DNA of 64,000 nucleotides, from NCBI GenBank assembly GCA_009702325.1, contig WLID01000005.1, forward strand, positions 1-64,000. The letters run 5' to 3'. This DNA is from Actinomycetota bacterium. GTDB taxonomy: Bacteria; Actinomycetota; Thermoleophilia; Gaiellales; Gaiellaceae. Positions 37,197 through 46,402 of this stretch are shown here, piece by piece (position 1 is the stretch's first letter; each line of letters begins with the position of its first letter). The notes below the pieces were generated by a model. It was not told the DNA's origin. It searched no databases and saw nothing but the letters and a program-made list of their open reading frames with translations. The position numbers and the translations under genes were made by a program.

Positions 37197-37430
37197 ATGA
37201 CGGAAGCCGAGATCTTCGACGACCTCTACCTCGGCGTTCGTGCCGGCGGCGCCCTGCGCAAGCAGCGTCGCGGCGAGACACTCACCGCCGACGAACTCGA
37301 AGCGCTCGGACGCTGGCGTCGCCTTTCGCCTTGGCGCAAGGGACTCGCGATCGGCGGCTTCACCGTTGGCACCTTCGGCCTCGGCTTCACCCTAGGCGGC
37401 CTTGTGTTCGGCCGCTGGCGAAAAGCCTAG
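37197..37430 (+). CDS. Small membrane-associated protein
   Basis: The 77-residue protein starts MTEAEIFDDLYLGVRAGG, continues with a charged, probably helical segment (LRKQRRGETLTADELEALGR) and ends with one glycine-rich membrane segment (GLAIGGFTVGTFGLGFTLGG) and a basic tail. No family is recognised. It is divergent from the phosphoesterase gene, with very little leader. Confidence 0.6.
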   Translation: MTEAEIFDDLYLGVRAGGALRKQRRGETLTADELEALGRWRRLSPWRKGLAIGGFTVGTFGLGFTLGGLVFGRWRKA

Positions 37431-37501
37431 AGAAGCGCCGAATCCCCTCTCCGGTGTTCGGGTCTGCTTCTTGCGGCTCCACACCAACCGAGGAGATAGC
37501 C

Positions 37502-37837
37502 ATGCCCGGCCATACCCGCTGGAGCGATGTTCGTCATAAGCGCACGGGTTCGTTTGAATTCACTGTCGAGATTGAGACCGAGCCGGGCGTTGCCGAGCTC
37601 ACTGGTGATGCACTTGACCAGATGCTGGATACGCTCGAAGAAGGGCGCATTCTCCGTGCACCCTCTTTGGGGGTCGACGACACGAAGCTGTCGTGGACAG
37701 GCATCTTCCAGGTCTGGGCTGACTCGATTGGCGCCGCAACGACAATCGCTGAGGCGCAGTTCATTGCCGCCATCCCGAGCGAGCACCCCGTTGCGATTGA
37801 CCGGGTGATCGTGCAGCGCGAGCGGATCGACCACTAG
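37502..37837 (+). CDS. Hypothetical 111-residue protein
   Basis: An AGGAG ribosome site precedes ATG 37502. The protein starts MPGHTRWSDVRHKR and reads as an alpha/beta fold with a strand pattern (FEFTVEIETE, TKLSWTGIFQVWA) and a helix (AATTIAEAQFIAAIP). I do not recognise a named family. A strong terminator follows its stop, shared with the convergent uvrB gene. Confidence 0.65.
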   Translation: MPGHTRWSDVRHKRTGSFEFTVEIETEPGVAELTGDALDQMLDTLEEGRILRAPSLGVDDTKLSWTGIFQVWADSIGAATTIAEAQFIAAIPSEHPVAIDRVIVQRERIDH

Positions 37838-37846
37838 AAGCGCTGT

Positions 37847-37880
37847 GGGCGGGCGTGGCGCATGGGTGCTGCGCCCGCCC
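37847..37880. terminator. Bidirectional terminator between 37502-37837 gene and uvrB
   Basis: GGGCGGGCG (37847-37855) pairs perfectly with CGCCCGCCC (37872-37880). It fills the gap between two convergent stops, nine bases after the first and adjoining the second. It has no long T-run on either side. Confidence 0.7.
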
Positions 37881-39878
37881 CTATCGCGCCTGCGCGGCCA
37901 ACAGGTCGCGCCGGAGGTCTTTGAGCTCGTCGCGAAGCTTGGCGGCATACTCGAACCGCAGCTCTTCCGCGGCAACACGCATCTCCTCTTCGAGGGTGAC
38001 GACGAGCTTCTCGAGTTCGTTCGCGTCCATCCCCTCGACCGGCTTGCCGCGACGCGTCCGCTTCGGAACATGCGGCTGGTCGAGCGCGAGGAACTCGGCG
38101 ATATCGGAGACACCCTTGGTGATCGCCGTCGGCGTGATCCCGTGTTCCTCGTTGTAGGCGACCTGAACCGCGCGGCGGCGGTTCGTTTCGTCGAACGCCG
38201 CTTGCATCGACTCTGTCGTCTTGTCGGCGTACATGATCACCCTGCCGTCGATGTGGCGGGCCGCACGACCAATGGTCTGAATCAGCGCGGTCTGACCGCG
38301 GAGGAAACCCTCCTTGTCGGCATCGAGGATCGCGACGAGCGACACCTCGGGGAGGTCGAGACCCTCCCGCAGAAGGTTGACGCCGACGAGCACGTCGTAC
38401 TCACCAAGGCGCAGGTCGCGGATGATCTGGATGCGTTCGAGCGTGTCGATCTCTGAGTGGAGATAGCGCGCCTTGACGCCCGCCTCGAGAAGGTAGTCGG
38501 TGAGATCCTCCGACATCTTTTTCGTGAGCGTCGTGACGAGTGTGCGCTCACCCTTCTCCTCGCGGCGGCGAATCTCGTTGAGGAGATCGTCGATCTGATT
38601 GCGGGTCGGGCGAAGCTCAATCTCTGGATCCACGATCGCGGTCGGGCGAATCAGCTGCTCAACGATGTTCGTTGACTGCCGCAGCTCCCAAGCACCCGGC
38701 GTGGCCGACACGAGCACCATCTGCGGCACCTTCTCGAGGAACTCGTCGAACCGCAGCGGCCGGTTGTCGAGTGCCGAAGGCAGACGGAACCCGAAGTCGA
38801 CGAGCGTCTGCTTACGCGAGCGGTCGCCTTCGTACATGCCGCCGATCTGCGGAATCGTCTGGTGGCTCTCATCGACAAAGACGATGTAGTCCTTCGGGAA
38901 GTAGTCGAGCAGCGAGTGCGGCGCCGAACCCTCAGGCCGCCCGTCGAGGATGCGCGAGTAGTTCTCGATGCCGTTGCAGAAGCCAAGCTCGCGCATCATC
39001 TCGAGGTCGTATTCGGTGCGCTGGCGAATCCGGTGGGCCTCCAGCATCCGTCCGGTCGACTCGAACAGCTTCACCTGGGCCTTCAGCTCATCCTGGATCT
39101 CAACCACAGCGCGCTCAATCGTCGGCTTCGACGTGACGTACTGCGTCGCCGGAAAGACGGTGATGTTGTCGAGCCGCGACATCACTTCGCCCGTCAACGG
39201 ATCGAAGTGCGTGATCGTCTCAACCTCGTCACCGAAGAACGAGATGCGGTAGGCGGTTTCGCTGTAGGCCGGCTGGATCTCAACGGCATCACCGCGCACC
39301 CTGAACCGCCCACGGCCGAGGATCGTGTCGTTGCGGGCGAACTGGATGTCAACGAGCTTGCGGAGCATCAAGTCGCGGTCGTGCTGCTCACCGACCGTGA
39401 GGTTGACGACCCGCTGCTGGTACTCCTCAGGCGAGCCAAGGCCGTAGATGCACGAGACTGACGCGACGATGATCGTGTCGCGCCGCGTCAGCAAATTCGA
39501 TGTGGCCGCGTGGCGTAAACGGTCGATGTCGTCGTTGCGCGAGCTGTCCTTCTCGATGTAGAGGTCTGCTTGCGGAACGTACGCCTCAGGCTGGTAGTAG
39601 TCGTAGTACGAGACGAAATACTCAACCGCGTTGCCCGGAAAGAACTCGCGGAACTCGTTACATAGCTGCGCCGCCAGCGTCTTGTTGTGCGCAATGACAA
39701 GTGCGGGACGGCCCGTCTTCTCGATGATCCAGGCCATCGTCGCCGTCTTGCCGGTACCGGTCGCGCCAAGCAGCGTCTGGTAGCGCTCCCCCGCCTCGAT
39801 TCCAGCCGCGAGCGCCTTGATCGCCTTCGGCTGATCGCCTGTTGGGACGTACGGCGTCTCGGTCTTCAGCTCAGCCAT
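37881..39878 (-). CDS. uvrB: UvrABC excision nuclease subunit B
   Basis: The 665-residue protein has [14 protein letters not shown] (Walker A), the beta-hairpin region [37 protein letters not shown] (Walker B), [17 protein letters not shown] and [10 protein letters not shown], and ends with the UvrC-contact UVR domain ([20 protein letters not shown]). It loads onto damaged DNA with UvrA and recruits UvrC. A LexA box lies 36 bases upstream. Confidence 0.97.
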   Translation of the reverse strand: MAELKTETPYVPTGDQPKAIKALAAGIEAGERYQTLLGATGTGKTATMAWIIEKTGRPALVIAHNKTLAAQLCNEFREFFPGNAVEYFVSYYDYYQPEAYVPQADLYIEKDSSRNDDIDRLRHAATSNLLTRRDTIIVASVSCIYGLGSPEEYQQRVVNLTVGEQHDRDLMLRKLVDIQFARNDTILGRGRFRVRGDAVEIQPAYSETAYRISFFGDEVETITHFDPLTGEVMSRLDNITVFPATQYVTSKPTIERAVVEIQDELKAQVKLFESTGRMLEAHRIRQRTEYDLEMMRELGFCNGIENYSRILDGRPEGSAPHSLLDYFPKDYIVFVDESHQTIPQIGGMYEGDRSRKQTLVDFGFRLPSALDNRPLRFDEFLEKVPQMVLVSATPGAWELRQSTNIVEQLIRPTAIVDPEIELRPTRNQIDDLLNEIRRREEKGERTLVTTLTKKMSEDLTDYLLEAGVKARYLHSEIDTLERIQIIRDLRLGEYDVLVGVNLLREGLDLPEVSLVAILDADKEGFLRGQTALIQTIGRAARHIDGRVIMYADKTTESMQAAFDETNRRRAVQVAYNEEHGITPTAITKGVSDIAEFLALDQPHVPKRTRRGKPVEGMDANELEKLVVTLEEEMRVAAEELRFEYAAKLRDELKDLRRDLLAAQAR

Positions 39879-39913
39879 CGACCCAACAGCCTAACCGAAC
39901 ATGCCCAGCTGAA

Positions 39914-39927
39914 CGAACGTGTGTTCT
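39914..39927. promoter_or_regulatory. LexA (SOS) box of uvrB
   Basis: CGAACGTGTGTTCT at 39914-39927 contains GAAC-N4-GTTC with perfect arms, one base short of the full 14-bp palindrome. It lies 36 bases upstream of the uvrB start, a normal operator position. It also abuts the 3' end of the VOC gene. Confidence 0.82.
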
Positions 39928-40494
39928 CTAGACGGTGGGCGTGGCCGCAGCAGCCTCGCCGAGCTCGCGCAGCTCCCGCACCATACGGTTGATGTCGCGC
40001 GAGTGATCCATCGCAAGGTGGCCCTCGGCGTCGAGCGGCCACTCGTTCTCGGGCCGATCCCAGCAGAGCTCAAGGCCGTTGCCGTCGGGATCGGTGAGAT
40101 AGAGCGCCTCGTGCGTGCCGTGGTCATTCACACCATCGAGCGGCCACCCGGCGTCGACGAGCCGCTTGAGGGCATCTCCCAACGCCTCACGCGTGGGATA
40201 GCGAATGGCTACGTGATAGAGGCCGGTCGTACCCGCCGGTGGCGGCGTTCCGCCGCGCGACGTCCAGGTGTTGAAGCCAAGGTCGTGGTGGTAGCCGCCC
40301 GCCGAGAGAAAGAGCGCGTCCTGCATCCGGAAGACCACATCGAAACCGAGGATCCCCACGTAGAAGGCGTGGATGCGGTCAAGGTCAGCCGTCTTGAGAT
40401 GCACGTGGCCGATATCGACCCGTGGATCAATCGGGCGCGGCGCGCGCTCCGTCGGCTTCAGCAGTCCCTCGTAGTGCTTGGTGTTTGCGTCCAT
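39928..40494 (-). CDS. VOC-family (glyoxalase/extradiol dioxygenase-like) protein
   Basis: The 188-residue protein carries two betaalphabetabetabeta modules of the vicinal oxygen chelate fold. The metal ligands of this family are plausible in IGHVHLKTADLDRIHAFY, YHHDLGFNTW, GLYHVAIRYP and LYLTDPDGNGLELCWD. The layout resembles catechol 2,3-dioxygenase-like VOC proteins. The reaction cannot be assigned. Its stop lies next to the uvrB operator. Confidence 0.8.
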   Translation of the reverse strand: MDANTKHYEGLLKPTERAPRPIDPRVDIGHVHLKTADLDRIHAFYVGILGFDVVFRMQDALFLSAGGYHHDLGFNTWTSRGGTPPPAGTTGLYHVAIRYPTREALGDALKRLVDAGWPLDGVNDHGTHEALYLTDPDGNGLELCWDRPENEWPLDAEGHLAMDHSRDINRMVRELRELGEAAAATPTV

Positions 40495-40565
40495 CGCAGC
40501 CTCAGCTTTCCGATACTTGCTTGCTCAAGTAACGGTAGCACCGTGGCTCGGTTTCGCGCTCGGGG

Positions 40566-41012
40566 CTAGTCGCCCCAGTCGAAGTCGCGCGAACGCGACC
40601 AGAGCGACTCGTCGGACTGCTCTTCAACCGGCTCAGCGCTCGGCGGGGGCGTCGCCGCAACATGCTCTTCGGTGGCATCACCGTCGACGGATGGCTCCGC
40701 CGCGGCCGCGGCCGCCGCATATTCCGATGAGGCTGGTGCAGGTGTGAACGCGTTCTCCGACGTCGGCCAATCCAGCTGAGTCGGCTCATCGACGATCGAC
40801 TGCTGACCGTCCATCGTGTCCTCAACTCTCGCCTGCTCTTCGCTCTTGAAGAGCGGGTGGTTCGAGAACGGATCGTCGGTCAGGTACTTGTCGATCGGGA
40901 GCTCATGCTCAAGAGCCGAGTTTCGGCGCTTGAGCTCAAGGTGCTCCTGAATGACCTGGGCAAAGAGTGAGCCCGTCTCGGTCGCGACATCATCTTCCTG
41001 TTCCGCAGCCAC
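40566..41012 (-). CDS. Acidic low-complexity hypothetical protein
   Basis: The 148-residue product has a short structured start (SLFAQVIQEHLELKRRNSALEHE, perhaps coiled coil). It then has ELPIDKYLTDDPFSNHPLF and a long Ala/Pro/Glu-rich acidic tail ending RSRDFDWGD. Composition suggests mostly disorder. The organised N-terminus and the frame length in this GC-rich context support a real gene. No family is recognised. Confidence 0.6.
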   Translation of the reverse strand: MAAEQEDDVATETGSLFAQVIQEHLELKRRNSALEHELPIDKYLTDDPFSNHPLFKSEEQARVEDTMDGQQSIVDEPTQLDWPTSENAFTPAPASSEYAAAAAAAEPSVDGDATEEHVAATPPPSAEPVEEQSDESLWSRSRDFDWGD

Positions 41013-41097
41013 AGCACTCGGAAGTCTACAACGCGTTCACAACTGCACGCCGCTTCGAAGTCTGCGGCAGGTGGTTGAAAAAGGGAACAATGGCGTT

Positions 41098-41274
41098 ATG
41101 GCTGGAATCGGAAAGCTCGGACGACGCGTTGGCCCGCTCGGTACGGCGATGGTTCTGTGGGATGTGTGGAAGCGCATTCCGCCGCGCCAGCGTCGGCAGA
41201 TCCTCAAGCAGGCTCGCAAGCATGGACCGGCTGTCGCGAAGACAGTCATCAAGGTCCGACGCGGCTTGAAGTAG
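41098..41274 (+). CDS. Small basic protein
   Basis: The 58-residue product starts MAGIGKLGRRVGPLGTAMVLW and is strongly basic (RRQILKQARKHGPAVAKT, KVRRGLK), with a short hydrophobic centre. It resembles small membrane-edge or nucleic-acid-binding proteins of actinobacteria. The AAGG ribosome site is rather far upstream. No family is recognised. Confidence 0.55.
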   Translation: MAGIGKLGRRVGPLGTAMVLWDVWKRIPPRQRRQILKQARKHGPAVAKTVIKVRRGLK

Positions 41275-41290
41275 CGCGCTCGTCGAATCG

Positions 41291-44167
41291 TCAGTCGAGC
41301 GTCAGCGCCGTGCGGGCGATGCGCTCTTGCTCGTGCACGTGCGCGGTCGGATAGCCCTCGGCCGTGCTTGCGCGCCATGGCCGACCGACGTACCGGACGG
41401 GGATCCCGCCAGCGGCCTCCTCAAGCCGATGCCTGATTGAACGCCACGCCCCCATGTTCTGAGGCTCTTCTTGCGCCCAGACGATCTCCTCGAGAGCAGG
41501 GTACGACGCGATCAGCTCCCTCGCCGCGTCCAGCGGGAATGGATACAGCTGTTCGAGCCTTGCTACTGCCACCCGGCGTGCGGTCGGGAAGAGCGCGTGG
41601 GAGGCGATGTTGTAATAGACCTTGCCGGCGCACAGCACGAGACGGCGGGTGTTGGGTCGCTCGGGCGCACGGGCGTCAAGCAGCGGGTGGAACCAACCGT
41701 CGGTGAGATCGGTGAGCGCGGAGGTCGCTTCGGGGAGTCGCAGCAGTCCCTTGGGGGTCATCACGATCAGCGGCCGGGCGCTTGGGTCGCCCGCTTGGCG
41801 CCGCAGCAGGTGGAAGTACTGGGCAGCCGTTGTCGGAACCGCGATACGCAGGTTGTCCTGCGCGGTCAGCTGCAGAAACCGTTCGAGCCGCGCGCTTGAG
41901 TGCTCGGGGCCGTTGCCTTCGTACCCGTGAGGCAGCAGCATCGTGAGCCGGGTTGTCTGACGCCACTTGGCGAGGCCCGCCGAAATGAATTGGTCGGTGA
42001 TGATCTGTGCGCCGTTCGCGAAGTCGCCGAACTGCGCCTCCCACAGCACGAGCGCTTCAGGTGCCGCAGCGGAGTAGCCGTATTCGAAGCCGAGGCAGGC
42101 GTATTCGGAGAGTGGCGAGTTGTGCACTTCGAACGAAGCCTGCGCGTCCGCCAGGCTCTGCATCGGTACGAACTCCTCCCCGGTGTGCACGTCGTGAAGA
42201 ACGAGGTGCCGGTGCGAGAACGTGCCGCGTTCTGAATCCTGTCCCGTCAACCGCACCGGAATGCCGTCGAGGATCAGTGAGCCGAACGCGAGCGCCTCTG
42301 CCCCACCCCAGTCGATGCCGCCCGTGTCGAGCGCGGCGAGACGCTTCTCAAGCTGCCGTTCGAGCTTTGGGTGGACGGTGAAGTCGTTTGGAACACGGTG
42401 GAGCTCGTCAGCGAGCGTCCGGAGCCGATCTTCCGCAACGGAGGTCACAACAACGTGTTCGCTCTTCACGGGCACGTGATCGTCGCCTGACTTCGCCGGG
42501 ATCTCGGTGGGGAACGATGCTTTGAGGCGCCCGTGTGCTTCGCGAAGGCGCGCTTCGGCCGCCCCAACTTGCGCCTCGGCCTCAGCGTTTGTCATCACGG
42601 CTTCGGCGATGAGCTGCTGCCCGTAGATCTCGCGGACGGTGGGGTGCGCGGCGATCTGTTCAACCATTAGCGGCTGGGTGTAGGCCGGTTCGTCTTGCTC
42701 GTTGTGGCCAAGACGGCGGTAGCCAACGAGGTCGATCACGACGTCGTGTCCGAAGCGCGTGCGGTAGGCGAGTGCGAGATCGACTGCTGCGAGCGCCGCT
42801 TCTGGGTCGTCGGCGTTGACGTGAATGATTGGCACGTCGAACCCCTTTGCAAGGTCGGACGAGTGCCTCGTTGATCGTGACTGCGGCGGCTCCGTGGTGA
42901 ACCCGACCTGGTTGTTCGTGATGATGTGGAGCGTTCCGCCGGTCGAGTAGCCGTCGAGCGCGTAGAGATTGAGCGTTTCGGCAACGATCCCCTGGCCTGC
43001 GAACGCCGCGTCTCCGTGGAGCAGCACGGGCATCGCTACGCGCGGGTCGTGGGCGGCGGCGCCCGTTGAACGGACGGTCTGCTCGGCGCGGGTGCGTCCT
43101 TCGACGACGGGGTTGACGGCTTCGAGGTGACTTGGGTTGGCTGAGAGCGTCACCCCTAGTTCGCCGCTTGCTGTCTGGCGGGTTCCGCGCGCGCCGAGGT
43201 GGTATTTGACGTCGCCGGTGCCGCCTTCGGCGTCTGCGGCGACCGCTTCGATTTGGCGTTCCCCTTCGAACTCGCGGAGGATCTTCTCGTAGGGGACTTC
43301 GAGGGTGTGAGCGAGTACGTTCAGCCGTCCTCGATGGGCCATGCCGAGAACGATCTCGCGTGCGCCTTCGGCGGCGGCGAGGGCGATCGTTTCGTCGAGC
43401 ATGGGGATCAACGCATCGACACCTTCGAGCGAGAACTGCTTTTGGCCGATGAAGGCACGGCGGAGGTACCGCTCGAAACCTTCGACTTCGCACAGGCGTC
43501 GGTAGAGCGCCCGCTTCTCATCGGGGTTGAAGACGCGACGGAAGCGGCGGCTTTCGATCGCCTGCCGGAGCCAGACGCGTTGTTCATGGTCTGAGATGTG
43601 TTCGATTTCGTAGGCGGTGGTGCCGCAATACGTCTCGCGGAGCTGGGGGATGACGTCGGCGAGAGTGCGCCCGGGTGTCGCAACACGAAGGACGGAGGCG
43701 GGGATCCGTTCTTGGAGTTCGAGGGTGAGGCGCGGTTCAAGGCGGAGGGGGTCGAGCGCGGGGTCTCCGAGCGGGTCGGCTCCAAGCGGGTCGAGCCGTG
43801 CGGCGAGGTGGCCGTGCATCCTGTGGGCTTTGACGAGCGCCATCGCCGCGGCGACCGCGCCGAGGAGGGCGTCGTCGCGTGCAGGTGGTTGCGTGTCGAC
43901 CGCCGGGGCCTCAGCGGGCTTGACGTCGGCCGTGTCGGCGTCGGCGGGCTGCGCACCGGTCGGTGCAGCCTCAATTGGGACATGCCCGTTTGCGGGGGCG
44001 GCTGCTCCTTCGATGAGTCGGCGTAGCCCTGGGAGGGCAGCGAGGATCTCTTCTGAGCCGCTTTCGAAGAGTGCGCGCCACTCCGGCGGGACGGCTTCAG
44101 GATTATCGAGGTACTCCTCCAGTAGGAGGCCTGCGTACCCTGCATTCAGGCCGTCAACGTCACGCAT
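41291..44167 (-). CDS. sucA: 2-oxoglutarate dehydrogenase E1 component
   Basis: The 958-residue protein has the E1 N-terminal peptide (NAGYAGLLLEEYLDNPEAVPPEWR) and a Pro/Ala linker near residues 55-95. The TPP-binding core follows (HRGRLNVLAHTLEVPYEKIL; GDAAFAGQGIVAETLN ... ITNNQ), then the C-terminal transketolase-like domain (ALVLWEAQFGDFANGAQIITDQF, LLPHGYEGNGPEHSSARLERFLQ). It decarboxylates 2-oxoglutarate in the TCA cycle. The E2 acyltransferase domain fused to E1 in mycobacterial Kgd is absent, so a separate E2 is needed. Confidence 0.96.
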   Translation of the reverse strand: MRDVDGLNAGYAGLLLEEYLDNPEAVPPEWRALFESGSEEILAALPGLRRLIEGAAAPANGHVPIEAAPTGAQPADADTADVKPAEAPAVDTQPPARDDALLGAVAAAMALVKAHRMHGHLAARLDPLGADPLGDPALDPLRLEPRLTLELQERIPASVLRVATPGRTLADVIPQLRETYCGTTAYEIEHISDHEQRVWLRQAIESRRFRRVFNPDEKRALYRRLCEVEGFERYLRRAFIGQKQFSLEGVDALIPMLDETIALAAAEGAREIVLGMAHRGRLNVLAHTLEVPYEKILREFEGERQIEAVAADAEGGTGDVKYHLGARGTRQTASGELGVTLSANPSHLEAVNPVVEGRTRAEQTVRSTGAAAHDPRVAMPVLLHGDAAFAGQGIVAETLNLYALDGYSTGGTLHIITNNQVGFTTEPPQSRSTRHSSDLAKGFDVPIIHVNADDPEAALAAVDLALAYRTRFGHDVVIDLVGYRRLGHNEQDEPAYTQPLMVEQIAAHPTVREIYGQQLIAEAVMTNAEAEAQVGAAEARLREAHGRLKASFPTEIPAKSGDDHVPVKSEHVVVTSVAEDRLRTLADELHRVPNDFTVHPKLERQLEKRLAALDTGGIDWGGAEALAFGSLILDGIPVRLTGQDSERGTFSHRHLVLHDVHTGEEFVPMQSLADAQASFEVHNSPLSEYACLGFEYGYSAAAPEALVLWEAQFGDFANGAQIITDQFISAGLAKWRQTTRLTMLLPHGYEGNGPEHSSARLERFLQLTAQDNLRIAVPTTAAQYFHLLRRQAGDPSARPLIVMTPKGLLRLPEATSALTDLTDGWFHPLLDARAPERPNTRRLVLCAGKVYYNIASHALFPTARRVAVARLEQLYPFPLDAARELIASYPALEEIVWAQEEPQNMGAWRSIRHRLEEAAGGIPVRYVGRPWRASTAEGYPTAHVHEQERIARTALTLD

Positions 44168-44292
44168 AGCGTTCCGATACGTGTTGTATCAGCGTGTCTC
44201 TGCGTGGCGCAGAACCGGGTTTGCAGCAATGCGCCGTCCGCCGCCCCGTGGATGGGACGTCGAGGGCGCTACGCCAGTGACCGTGGTGTTCG

Positions 44293-44547
44293 TTAGTAGA
44301 TCGGGTTGTCCATCGTCGACGCGATGCTCGCGCCAACAACGAAACCGATCGTGATCACGAACATCGTCACGAGCAGCAGCTTGCGATTCTTCTTGCTCTT
44401 GCTCATGAAGGTCGCGAGCAGCGCAACCGCGAGGGCCGCCGTCCCGATCAGGAAAGGCTTGTACACGATCTGGACGAGGCCACCAGCGAGCGCAACGATG
44501 CCGAGGAGGAACGGGACGTTCTCCGAGGCTGGGCTGGAATCGCTCAT
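44293..44547 (-). CDS. Small three-helix membrane protein
   Basis: The 84-residue product has three hydrophobic segments (FLLGIVALAGGLVQIVY, IGTAALAVALLATFM, LLVTMFVITIGFVVGASI) with a basic loop KSKKNRK. It overlaps the 44544-44783 gene by four bases. Function unknown. It might be the last gene of the peptide-cluster transcript, but it may equally be unrelated. Confidence 0.62.
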   Translation of the reverse strand: MSDSSPASENVPFLLGIVALAGGLVQIVYKPFLIGTAALAVALLATFMSKSKKNRKLLLVTMFVITIGFVVGASIASTMDNPIY

Positions 44548-44783
44548 GTCCCAACTCTATCGCGACGGTCGGAAGGACGCGCCGGTACCCGTCGTGGGGG
44601 TTCGTGGGGGCCGCCGCGACGTGGTCGATCACCGTTCTGCGGGCGCCATGGCTGCCAGTTGATGCGGGTGAATTGCTCTTCCTGTCCGATCTCCGGTTCG
44701 GCTTTGACTGCCCACCACACAACCCAGCAGACGTAGGCCATCGGGATCTTCAGGATCAGAATCATGAAGATGAGTTCCCACAT
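44544..44783 (-). CDS. Small membrane protein with Pro/Arg-rich tail
   Basis: The 79-residue product begins with one long hydrophobic helix (WELIFMILILKIPMAYVCWV) and ends in a basic, Pro-rich, probably disordered tail. It overlaps the next gene as ATGA, so the pair is coupled. Its start codon touches a perfect inverted repeat, and it follows the ABC permease gene by 63 bases. Confidence 0.6.
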   Translation of the reverse strand: MWELIFMILILKIPMAYVCWVVWWAVKAEPEIGQEEQFTRINWQPWRPQNGDRPRRGGPHEPPRRVPARPSDRRDRVGT

Positions 44784-44813
44784 AGGTGAGTCGGCAGTGT
44801 ACGCAACTCACCT
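44784..44813. repeat. 8-bp perfect inverted repeat at the downstream end of the peptide cluster
   Basis: AGGTGAGT (44784-44791) and ACTCACCT (44806-44813) are inverted copies with a 14-base loop. The arm next to 44783 directly abuts the start codon of the small membrane gene. It could be a weak terminator for the permease gene or an operator. No T-run follows. Confidence 0.45.
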
Positions 44814-44846
44814 GCCGGTTTTCGGTTGCGTTCTTGGGGTTGCGAG

Positions 44847-45581
44847 CTATGCGTGTCGTCGGAGTTCGTCGGTGGCGGCTGCGGCGGCGGCAAGTGCGGC
44901 GAAGAAGGCTGTGTAGAGCACGAGCAGGCCGACTGCGGTCGGTGGGGGCTGTTGGCCGGCAGCGGCAGCTACGAGGGTGTCGCGGAAGGCGTGGGTTGGC
45001 ATGTACGGGGCGATCGACGAGACGATCGTTGGGAGCGTTCCTGGGGTTGACCACATGCCACCGAGGTAGGCGATCGCGAGGTAGATCACGTTCGTGATGG
45101 GTAGTGCGGTTCGGGGCGGGACGGCGTGACCGATGGCGAAGCCGAGCGCTGCGAACGGCGCGCTGCCGAGGATGAGTGCGGTGGCGACGGCGATCCACCC
45201 CACCACCGGAATGTGCGGATGCTTCACGGCGACCGCAAGCGCGACGACGGGCAGGGCCGCGCCGGTTGCGAATACGGCGGCGACGATTGCGCGTGCGCTC
45301 AGCCGCGTTGTCGCGTCGACGGGAAGCGCCCGCATGACGGCCTCCCATGGTGAGGCTCGTTCGGCGGCGATTCCGACGCCGAACTGAAAGAGGGCCACTC
45401 CGATTGCCGCGAACCCAGCGAACGACACGGCGACGGCACGAACGTCACCAGATCTGACTTGCAGTCCGAACGCTGCGTAGAACCCGAGTGGGAACAGGAG
45501 TGTTGGGATGACGTAGCCGGGCGAGCGGCTGAGTTCTGTGCCGAGCGTGCGGGCATGCGTGAGCGCGAGCTGCCTACTCAT
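44847..45581 (-). CDS. ABC-2-type exporter permease of the azole-peptide cluster
   Basis: The 244-residue protein has six hydrophobic segments in the ABC-2 pattern (YVIPTLLFPLGFYAAFGL, VAVSFAGFAAIGVALFQFG, AIVAAVFATGAALPVVALAV, LILGSAPFAALGFAIGHAVP, NVIYLAIAYLGGMW, TAFFAALAAAAAA). It is the only permease in the cluster, where streptolysin S loci have two (SagH, SagI), so a homodimer is likely. It overlaps the ATPase stop by four bases. The role in export is inferred from context. Confidence 0.85.
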   Translation of the reverse strand: MSRQLALTHARTLGTELSRSPGYVIPTLLFPLGFYAAFGLQVRSGDVRAVAVSFAGFAAIGVALFQFGVGIAAERASPWEAVMRALPVDATTRLSARAIVAAVFATGAALPVVALAVAVKHPHIPVVGWIAVATALILGSAPFAALGFAIGHAVPPRTALPITNVIYLAIAYLGGMWSTPGTLPTIVSSIAPYMPTHAFRDTLVAAAAGQQPPPTAVGLLVLYTAFFAALAAAAAATDELRRHA

Positions 45582-46402
45582 TGGACGAGCGCTTCGACGA
45601 CGTCTTCGAGGCGTACTGGGCGAACCTCGAGGTCGTCCAGCGTTTCACCGGCAGCGATGAGCGCACTGAGAGCGGCGACAGGGTCGTCGGTTGTGAGGGC
45701 GGTGCGTTCTCGCGATTCGGTGTTCACGTATGCGATGCGGGTCGCACCTGCCCGGGTTCGCAATTCCTGGATATCGCCGTCATAGATGACTCGTGATTCG
45801 GCGAGGACGATGACTCGGGATGCGACGGCGTCTGCTTCGGCGAGTTCGTGGGTGGCGACGATCGCGGAGCCCCCTGCAGCGCAGTGATCGCGTACGAGGC
45901 TGGCAACGCGATGGCGACCGTCGGTATCGAGCCCAACCGTTGGCTCATCGAGGAGGCTGAGCGAGGGGGCACCGACGAACGCGAGCGCTGCGGCCAGGCG
46001 TCTGCGTTGGCCGCCCGAGAGCTTCGCCGTCACTCGATCGCGCACACCGGCGAGTCCGAGCGCGAGGATCGTCTCTTCGACCGCATGCTTCGCGTTGCGG
46101 TGTGCCGCGACGAACGTGATCACCTCCTCGACACCGAGAAGATCGGGGAAATCGGACTCCTGCGGCATCAGCCCGAGGTGCCGTCGGGCGCTTGCATGAC
46201 GCGGATCTCTGCCCTTCACCGTCACAGCACCGCTTTCTGGCCGTCTCAGCCCTGCGGCAAGCTCGATCAGTGTCGACTTTCCGGCACCGTTCGGGCCGAG
46301 TAACGCGATCGCCTCGCCGGGCTGAACGTCGAACGACACGTCGTGGAGCACCGTGTGGTCGCCTAGCTGTTTCGTGACGGACTGAAACGCGAGGACACTC
46401 AT
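45578..46402 (-). CDS. ABC exporter ATPase of the azole-peptide cluster
   Basis: The ATG at 46402 overlaps the CPBP gene stop (ATGA), giving 274 residues. Motifs are LLGPNGAGKSTLIELAAG, Q-loop LMPQESDFPDLLG, LSGGQRRRLAAALAF, and Walker B LSLLDEPTVGLD with switch His ATHELAEAD. It belongs to the DrrA/SagG-like subfamily that pairs with ABC-2 permeases. It probably drives export of the modified peptide and may also give self-immunity. Confidence 0.88.
   Translation of the reverse strand: MSVLAFQSVTKQLGDHTVLHDVSFDVQPGEAIALLGPNGAGKSTLIELAAGLRRPESGAVTVKGRDPRHASARRHLGLMPQESDFPDLLGVEEVITFVAAHRNAKHAVEETILALGLAGVRDRVTAKLSGGQRRRLAAALAFVGAPSLSLLDEPTVGLDTDGRHRVASLVRDHCAAGGSAIVATHELAEADAVASRVIVLAESRVIYDGDIQELRTRAGATRIAYVNTESRERTALTTDDPVAALSALIAAGETLDDLEVRPVRLEDVVEALVQ

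Noticed and set aside
37427..38113. Minus-strand 228-codon frame across the uvrB 3' end
   Set aside because: It is an alternative frame of uvrB and of the 37502-37837 antisense; no conserved motif and it crosses a terminator.
44172..44188. GATAC/GTATC palindrome upstream of the 2-oxoglutarate dehydrogenase gene
   Set aside because: Only five-bp arms; such repeats are expected by chance.
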